A stretch of DNA of 64,000 nt from contig JACZWU010000005.1 of assembly GCA_022571985.1 (NCBI GenBank), positions 1 through 64,000 of the forward strand, in the 5' to 3' direction. The notes under the pieces were generated by a model. That model worked only from the letters and a program-made list of their open reading frames with translations. It did no database searches and was not told the DNA's origin. This document shows, in pieces, positions 1 to 4,683 of the stretch; positions within the stretch are counted from its first letter, which is position 1; the number at the start of each line of letters is the position of its first letter. The translations under genes and the position numbers were made by a program. Source of the DNA: Candidatus Zixiibacteriota bacterium. GTDB taxonomy: Bacteria; Zixibacteria; MSB-5A5; GN15; FEB-12.

Positions 1-141
1 GCCAATCGCTTCATCGAACTCATCCGGGCATACAATAACACACCAAGAAAATGTCTGGACTTTCGAACCCCAGCAGAACTATTTTGGAATAAACCGTTGC
101 ACTTCAAATGTGAATCCACCTTCCCGCCTGCGCGGGAATGA
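1..141 (+). CDS. IS30-family transposase, C-terminal fragment (5' end outside window)
   Basis: Frame 1 is open from the window edge to the TGA at 139-141 and reads as the last 46 residues of a DDE transposase. The stretch 'YNNTPRKCLDFRTPAELF' is the typical C-terminal signature of IS30-family enzymes. The upstream part lies outside the window, so it cannot be said whether the element is intact. The last codons run into a small GC-rich palindrome (121-138), so the C-terminus may be extended by repeat sequence. No IS30 terminal inverted repeat or target duplication was recognised downstream, so the element boundary is uncertain. Confidence 0.75.
   Translation, partial: ANRFIELIRAYNNTPRKCLDFRTPAELFWNKPLHFKCESTFPPARE
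121..138. repeat. GC-rich palindrome, REP-like
   Basis: TTCCCGC and GCGGGAA pair around a four-base loop. The unit, continuing into 'aatgacag', resembles the short intergenic palindromes scattered through many bacterial genomes. It overlaps the stop codon of the transposase fragment. Copy number cannot be judged from this window. Confidence 0.5.
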
Positions 142-179
142 CAGAACTTTAAAATAAATACCAACTGAACAATAATAAA

Positions 180-208
180 AAGGTGCCACACAATTTGTGT
201 GACACCTT
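180..208 (-). terminator. Rho-independent terminator for the repeat-lipoprotein operon
   Basis: AAGGTG, one mismatch, then CACACA pairs with TGTGTG and CACCTT (12 pairs, 3-base loop). Read on the minus strand it is followed by a T-rich run, and it sits about 30 bases past the stop of the minus-strand lipoprotein gene. Confidence 0.8.
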
Positions 209-236
209 CAGAATTCTAAACCAAATCCTGCGCTGT

Positions 237-857
237 TTACTTAGGCTGCAAGGTCAGGCACAGACTCACCCCATTACCAAAACCATTTGGCGGGTCGGGC
301 AAGATTATAAGAGTAGTCGACTCTGTGAATTGAAAATCAAAATCGAAATTGTCGCTCTGAGTCAAATCCCAATAAAACATCTCTCCGTTGACTTCGATCG
401 TCAGGGCTTTGGTCGGCTTGTCCCTGTCAGTAGTTGCTTCGAAAGCCAAGTGGTATTCTGCCGGAACACTTAAAAATGTCCATTCAATTTTATGTTGATT
501 GGAAGTAATTTCAGAGCAGATTACCACAGCTGCGGAGCCAACTATAACTGTATCAAAAACAGTAACAGTATCAGAAATAAAGACGGTGTCGGTAATTATA
601 GTCGTGTCTGATACTACCACAGTATCAACGATTATGATAGTGTCTACTCCTGTTAGAGTGTCTACGACTATTATCGTATCTACTATAAATGTGGTATCAC
701 TTGTAAAAACCGTATCGAAGATGTAGACAGTATCCACGCCTGGTTGAGGAATAGGCGGAGTTAAGTTGGAGCTTTCCAGCGGGCTGGAACAGTTTATTAC
801 AATTTGAAAAATTGCAAATAGTGCAAAGCAGGTAGTAAGAAAAATTAGTCTTTTCAT
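237..857 (-). CDS. Lipoprotein with eleven DTxxxx hexapeptide repeats
   Basis: Predicted secreted lipoprotein of 206 residues. A hydrophobic signal segment (residues 3-20) leads to a lipobox-like VINC with Cys23; Asn at -1 is unusual. After a proline-rich spacer, residues 42-107 consist of eleven consecutive six-residue units that each begin with Asp-Thr and continue with mostly Val/Ile/Phe (for example DTVVVS, DTTIIT). Such alternating beta-prone repeats could form a stalk or beta-solenoid. The remaining ~100 residues look like a small globular beta-rich domain that I do not recognise. The ATG overlaps the stop of the upstream OmpA-like gene (ATGA), so the two are probably translated together. 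No enzymatic motif is visible. Confidence 0.75.
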   Translation of the reverse strand: MKRLIFLTTCFALFAIFQIVINCSSPLESSNLTPPIPQPGVDTVYIFDTVFTSDTTFIVDTIIVVDTLTGVDTIIIVDTVVVSDTTIITDTVFISDTVTVFDTVIVGSAAVVICSEITSNQHKIEWTFLSVPAEYHLAFEATTDRDKPTKALTIEVNGEMFYWDLTQSDNFDFDFQFTESTTLIILPDPPNGFGNGVSLCLTLQPK

Positions 858-1837
858 TTTCCCCCTCCAATAGTCAGGAAGTATGTTAGTGAAAGCAGAA
901 AGAGGTCATTGTCTGTATTAGATAATGGGAAACCTGCTTCTAATTGTTTAGATGGATTATACGAAGCTGTTATTGAAATATTTTCGGTAGCCAGTCCGCG
1001 CAGACCGAAGACAGGTCCCTCGGAAAGCTTTACATATTTATAAAAAGTTTGAGAAATTTCTTCAAACCGATACCAGCCGCCTAAGAGTCCGATTCGTTTG
1101 CTCTTAAAGGGATATACAACAGCCTGACCGCCGGCCATGCGTTTGCGGGTATCAAGATTTACTCCGGCGAAATCAAAATCGCTGCTCCAGAAAGTATGGC
1201 CGAGTACGCCCTCAATAAAAGCAAATTTTTTCCAGGAGACTGCTCCGCCGACAATTGGAATCGGGCCAAAAGGCGATGTTGAGAGTCCGCCGGAAAAATG
1301 CAAAGCCAGATCATCGATCAGTAATCTTGGCTCAGGTTTCTGCTCGAGTGCAGTTATTTTTTCGCTCAGTTCGGCGATTCTGCCATCCAGCGGTTCTTTC
1401 TGTTCTAAGACATGAAGCCTGCTTTCTATTTCGGCCGTTCCATGAATGATTCGAATACTTACATAGCGGTACTGCTCACCTTTACTTTTCGCATCAGCCG
1501 ACTGCACCAGAATCTGTGTTGAATCAACATTGTACTGGCCGACTAAGACATTTCTTAAAGCCTGTGCCCGGCCTAAAGCCAGAGACGGATTTAAGGCGTC
1601 ATTGTATCTGGGGTAGCGGTTGCCATCGGTACCACCGGTAATAATCGCCAATGATTTGGGGTATTTGCCAAGCGAGTCGGCTACTGCTCTCAGCTGTATA
1701 TCATACTGGCTGAAGAAGCTCTGGTCGATATCAAGACCAATCCCGACCGGAAATCCGGGCAACGTCAATTCCTGCGAACTGACAGGCACCGAAAGCATTC
1801 CGATGAGTCCTATTAGTACTAAAACTTTCTTAATCAA
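854..1837 (-). CDS. Outer-membrane protein: N-terminal OmpA-like domain plus C-terminal barrel
   Basis: A signal peptide (residues 1-21, ending VSSQ) is followed by a segment resembling an OmpA/MotB peptidoglycan-binding domain ('ALGRAQALRNVLVGQY' near residues 90-105). A short coiled coil (about 140-170) leads to a Gly/aromatic-rich C-terminal half that looks like an outer-membrane beta-barrel. In classical OmpA the barrel comes first, so this order is inverted. It is the first gene of a two-gene minus-strand unit; the repeat lipoprotein overlaps its stop by four bases. A role in tethering or shaping the outer envelope is an inference. The ATG follows an AT-rich leader with no strong Shine-Dalgarno. 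Confidence 0.7.
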   Translation of the reverse strand: MIKKVLVLIGLIGMLSVPVSSQELTLPGFPVGIGLDIDQSFFSQYDIQLRAVADSLGKYPKSLAIITGGTDGNRYPRYNDALNPSLALGRAQALRNVLVGQYNVDSTQILVQSADAKSKGEQYRYVSIRIIHGTAEIESRLHVLEQKEPLDGRIAELSEKITALEQKPEPRLLIDDLALHFSGGLSTSPFGPIPIVGGAVSWKKFAFIEGVLGHTFWSSDFDFAGVNLDTRKRMAGGQAVVYPFKSKRIGLLGGWYRFEEISQTFYKYVKLSEGPVFGLRGLATENISITASYNPSKQLEAGFPLSNTDNDLFLLSLTYFLTIGGGK

Positions 1838-2044
1838 AATATTTTCCCAATGTTTATAAAAGTTAATTCTTTCGATTCGTATATCAGCAATAAGCCGTCC
1901 AAATGACGAATTTTTTCTGCGAAAACTTATGTTTTTCTAAAGGGAGAACCCTATAAGCCTATAGAGCTAAATAGAATAAAGAATGGCCGGTCAGTCAAGC
2001 GGATTATTTGGAATCAGTCGATTTCAGGCCGGCAGATAATGATT

Positions 2045-2094
2045 CTCGAAAGTAAAAAATCATGCAGTAATTTGCATATATGTGATTTTTCGAG
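2045..2094. repeat. Long imperfect inverted repeat
   Basis: CTCGA pairs with TCGAG, AAAAATCA with TGATTTTT, and inside them ATGCA with TGCAT, giving a roughly 50-base hairpin with an internal bulge. The A/T-tract arms could act as a terminator in either direction, but no gene ends right beside it. Confidence 0.45.
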
Positions 2095-2164
2095 GATTGA
2101 ATGTCTTATTGAAATCAAAAGCTGTCGTGGCTCCTGTTTAATTCTATGGTTCTGGTAGGGAATA

Positions 2165-2186
2165 ATAAAAGGGGCCAAGCCCCCCC
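2165..2186 (-). terminator. Terminator of the three-gene accessory operon
   Basis: GGGGC and GCCCC pair around a CAA loop (2171-2183). On the minus strand the stem is followed by TTTTATTATT. It lies about 55 bases after the stop of the last gene of the minus-strand operon. Confidence 0.75.
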
Positions 2187-2241
2187 TGTCAGCAGAATTG
2201 ATTTCGGCTTCAGGCGGACTAAATCAATAGGAACAGGTATC

Positions 2242-2589
2242 TTATTCGAATGACTTGTTACCTATTTTGGCTATCCCACTAAGAGATGAGGTGCCACGTG
2301 CTAGGAGCCCAGGTAGAGATGCCCCCAAGTAAATTGAGAATATTAGATTGTAACTGGGACCTATATCAACACCAAACAGAATAATAAAGCTCAGAGGACA
2401 GCTTATCAATGCCAGAATGTAGTTGACTCGGATGAATTGTCTCGGATCATTCTTGTAATATTCAGGCTGAGCTTCGGCCCTGCGTCGTTTTAGCGCAACA
2501 ATGTCAGCAAATACGAAAGTGAATGCTGAAACTACTGCTGAAAGAACCAATATGACAAACTGCCAATTATTCGAGAGTGTGTTAAACAT
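2242..2589 (-). CDS. Small membrane protein, unknown function
   Basis: 115 residues with about three hydrophobic segments (roughly residues 9-30, 53-75 and 78-97) and a basic, charged stretch between the first two (KRRRAEAQPEYYKNDPRQF). The ATG lies inside the 3' end of the preceding minus-strand gene (8-base overlap), so the pair is translationally coupled. No family recognised. The coupling to a putative winged-helix protein suggests the three genes act together, but nothing here gives the function. Confidence 0.6.
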   Translation of the reverse strand: MFNTLSNNWQFVILVLSAVVSAFTFVFADIVALKRRRAEAQPEYYKNDPRQFIRVNYILALISCPLSFIILFGVDIGPSYNLIFSIYLGASLPGLLARGTSSLSGIAKIGNKSFE

Positions 2590-3052
2590 CTGGATTTGCC
2601 AGTGATGCTATATTCTTAATGAATTGTGCCAATCTTTCTAGCCCCCTAACTTTTTTATCAGCTGATGTATAAAGAATTCTGTCATCTTCAGTCGAAAAAT
2701 GAGCTCGTCTAAATAGATCTGGGTTCTCTATCAATGCCTTTTCTATTTCTTGTTGGACGCTGACTTTAAGATTTTTAGATATTCCTTCAACAGTATAGTA
2801 GTCGTAGCTGCCAGTTTGAAAAAGTTTTTCAATTGACTGGACTAAAAGATTCCCAATTGGTTCTAATTCAAAGATGTTGTCTGTCAAATATTCAACAATT
2901 GTGTCTCCGCTGGGAGAAACTAATGCGTATCCACTAAATAACCAACAAGTAGTGTACCCAGTTTCCTTTTCTTCTAGACGCTTTAGCCGTTTCGACCTAT
3001 CGTGCGCAAGTATTGAATCCAATGACATTTTGGGATTAATATATATTTTCAT
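2582..3052 (-). CDS. Hypothetical protein with winged-helix-like C-terminal half
   Basis: 156 residues from the ATG at 3052 (a TTG five codons upstream is possible). The first half is a beta-rich segment containing CWLFSGYALVSPSGDT. The second half ('ISKNLKVSVQQEIEKAL', then FRRAH, then a short beta hairpin) has the helix-turn-helix-wing rhythm of a winged-helix domain; this is inference from pattern only. It sits in the middle of a three-gene minus-strand operon, overlapping the membrane protein by 8 bases. Codon use is AT-richer than in the housekeeping genes of the window, consistent with acquired DNA. Confidence 0.6.
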   Translation of the reverse strand: MKIYINPKMSLDSILAHDRSKRLKRLEEKETGYTTCWLFSGYALVSPSGDTIVEYLTDNIFELEPIGNLLVQSIEKLFQTGSYDYYTVEGISKNLKVSVQQEIEKALIENPDLFRRAHFSTEDDRILYTSADKKVRGLERLAQFIKNIASLANPDV

Positions 3053-3111
3053 TTTATCTTCGTACAAGAGTCTGCAATATTAAAAAGGAATAGCTATTTT
3101 GTTTCATTCTT

Positions 3112-3837
3112 TTACTCAGATGAACCATAACTAGATATCAAAAGTTTCGATTTGTGTACAGCTAGGAGAAGGTTTTCAATAATCCATTCCACATCTTCTG
3201 GTGTGGCTTGAAAGAAGAAAGTGTCTGGTGTCCCAGAATTCAGTTCAATGCCAACAGTAATTATGGGAGTTACAGGTGTCTCAGTATTAAGCTTTGTTTT
3301 TAAAGCAACTGTTTTGGCTGTTTCTCCAAAATTAACACCCTTTTCAAATACACCTCGCAATTCTGCACTTGCTTCAATTGAAGTTAAGGATGGGATGATT
3401 CCTCTTTCAGTTCTTTTCGTTAATCTAAAGTGTTTGTACCACTCTGATTCGGATCTAACCAATTCTAGAACTTGACGAATCGTTGGAGTAGAATCTTCGT
3501 CAATGCATTCAAGCGTTGATAAGTCTTCTAAAATATCATTAGGGTTGTCAGACTTTGTTGCCTCTCTCCAAAAATTCTTAAAAAAACTAATTATAAATCT
3601 ATAGACAGCAGCGGATTGATGAGTGGTTAAAACTCCTTCATCTATCAATTTTTGTTGCAGATCAGATTCTAGTCGATCAGTTTTAGCTTCAATTACTTTT
3701 TTCATTGATTCGAGTATTGTGGGCCATTTTTCAGTACTTATCTCTGCGAGTATTTTTGAGTCGCGTTTTAGTACTTCCTGTTCGTCTCCTGAAAAATATC
3801 CTAATGAGAACAATTTACTTTTAAAGTCTTTGTTCAT
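3112..3837 (-). CDS. Hypothetical protein, first gene of accessory operon
   Basis: 241 residues, no signal peptide or membrane segment. Residues 1-150 are helical and charged; the C-terminal part (about 165-241) is beta-strand rich and ends in a helix ('FFFQATPEDVEWIIENLL'), a pattern common in small bacterial proteins but not diagnostic of one family. It is followed after about 60 bases by the winged-helix-like gene on the same strand. Base composition is AT-rich. Function unknown; an accessory or phage-response role would be a guess based on position beside a transposase fragment. Confidence 0.6.
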   Translation of the reverse strand: MNKDFKSKLFSLGYFSGDEQEVLKRDSKILAEISTEKWPTILESMKKVIEAKTDRLESDLQQKLIDEGVLTTHQSAAVYRFIISFFKNFWREATKSDNPNDILEDLSTLECIDEDSTPTIRQVLELVRSESEWYKHFRLTKRTERGIIPSLTSIEASAELRGVFEKGVNFGETAKTVALKTKLNTETPVTPIITVGIELNSGTPDTFFFQATPEDVEWIIENLLLAVHKSKLLISSYGSSE

Positions 3838-4110
3838 TTCTTCTATAATCCTAATTTGTAAGGTAGAGATTTCAATATGTAAATTAAGCAGGGTATGTTA
3901 TTCATTGAACTTGAAATATACATTTAGCCCCAAGCCTTTCATGACCTTTCCCCACGATTGTTTCCCTTCAATTTTATATCGACAGCTTTTGTCCTGTCAA
4001 CTATAACCCTATTCACCTTAATAAAGGCATTTTATGTTTTTAGTCAATAGTTGTGGTCTTTTCGAGTTTTTTTTAATCTTAGTTCTTCATCACTTTTTTA
4101 GTAGCTCTGC

Positions 4111-4132
4111 TGTTAGGAGGGGATACCTAACA
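4111..4132. repeat. Hairpin upstream of the zinc-ribbon promoter
   Basis: TGTTAGG and CCTAACA pair perfectly around AGGGGATA. It lies about 37 bases upstream of the -35 box, where it could be a protein site or a weak terminator; there is no adjoining T run on the plus strand. Confidence 0.4.
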
Positions 4133-4168
4133 CCACCCAAAAAAATCTGATATTTCTCACTTTTTCGC

Positions 4169-4197
4169 TTGACACCTGCACAGATGTGCAGTATGAT
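4169..4197 (+). promoter_or_regulatory. Near-consensus sigma-70 promoter with dyad operator in the spacer
   Basis: TTGACA (4169-4174), exactly 17 bases, then TATGAT (4192-4197). The spacer is almost entirely a palindrome: CTGCACA-GA-TGTGCAG at 4176-4191. A protein bound there would cover the -35 to -10 gap, so tight repression or activation by distortion is likely. The regulator is not identifiable from the window. Confidence 0.75.
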
Positions 4198-4254
4198 GGT
4201 TTTACCTGAATGTTAGCAGGGGAAATAAGAAAAACTACGGAAGAGGTAGCTCTA

Positions 4255-4476
4255 ATGCAAGCAAATCTAAATCAATCAATCGGAAATGGACATCCCGCCG
4301 AAATACACGAGGATTACGGTTCAAGCTCTTTTGTAAGCTTGGGCAGCATCCTTTCGGACGAGAGTTTCAGTTATTTCAATGCTGCCAGCTGTCCGGATTG
4401 TGGCAACGGCATGGTCCGTCAAGGAGGCTGTTTGCTCTGTATGACCTGCGGTTTCAGCTCGTGTGGCTGCGGCTGA
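4255..4476 (+). CDS. Stand-alone zinc ribbon resembling the C-terminus of class II ribonucleotide reductase (NrdJ)
   Basis: 73 residues from the ATG at 4255, chosen because AAGAGG (4241-4246) is well spaced before it; an in-frame ATG at 4210 would add 15 residues but lies only 12 bases past the -10 box. The C-terminal 30 residues contain SCPDCGNGMVRQGGC, then LLCMTCGFSSCGCG: two CxxC pairs plus further cysteines, closely like the tail of B12-dependent NrdJ, where the cysteine-rich end is thought to bind zinc and help re-reduce the active site. No catalytic domain is encoded nearby, so it is either a decayed end of nrdJ or a free-standing redox/zinc module. Strong promoter and SD argue for an expressed gene. 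Confidence 0.6.
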   Translation: MQANLNQSIGNGHPAEIHEDYGSSSFVSLGSILSDESFSYFNAASCPDCGNGMVRQGGCLLCMTCGFSSCGCG

Positions 4477-4683
4477 ATGGTGTAGGTCAGCAAGGGGCAG
4501 ACGAGGGCGTCTGCCGCCCACAAAAATGATTGGGGTAGGTCAGCAACCGCAAGCAGTGGGGCACCCAGAATTTAGACAGGGTGGGTATTCAAAATCTGGG
4601 GAGGTTTTGAAATAGTGTAGTAGGTGTGTAGGTCAGGAGTTCTGCGAAGTTCTGACAGTAAAAGCAGGGAGTAGGGGTAGAAA
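4477..4683. repeat. Three GTAGGTCAG repeats and a strong hairpin
   Basis: GTAGGTCAG occurs at 4482-4490, 4535-4543 and 4628-4636; the first two continue with CAGCAA/CAGCAACC. Between copies one and two, GGCAGACG and CGTCTGCC form a perfect 8-bp hairpin (4496-4515). The third copy leads into GAGTTCTGCGAAGTTCTGAC, another near-palindrome. The block looks like a dispersed intergenic repeat family inserted between the zinc-ribbon gene and the helicase. The hairpin may also end the zinc-ribbon transcript, although no T run follows. Confidence 0.5.

Larger units (their letters stand above)
1838..2241. other. Intergenic region between two minus-strand units
   Basis: About 400 bases with no convincing reading frame. 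It holds the upstream region of the OmpA-like gene, a long imperfect hairpin at 2045-2094 and the terminator of the upstream operon at 2165-2186. No clear -35/-10 pair was found on the minus strand before position 1837. Confidence 0.6.
3838..4254. other. AT-rich intergenic region with divergent signals
   Basis: About 400 bases between the minus-strand operon and the plus-strand zinc-ribbon gene. It contains a distant inverted repeat (CAACTAT near 3999 and ATAGTTG near 4050), a T-rich tract around 4068, a 7-bp hairpin at 4111-4132 and the strong plus-strand promoter at 4169-4197. No gene is visible. Confidence 0.6.

Noticed and set aside
499-726. Plus-strand reading frame opposite the repeat lipoprotein
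   Set aside because: It is the antisense of the 18-base repeat array; its composition simply mirrors the DTxxxx repeats.
3112-3837. COMM-domain relationship for the 241-residue protein
   Set aside because: Only a loose C-terminal helix similarity, insufficient to name a family.
4210-4254. Upstream ATG for the zinc-ribbon gene
   Set aside because: It lies 12 bases past the -10 box with no SD, whereas the ATG at 4255 has a well-spaced AAGAGG.
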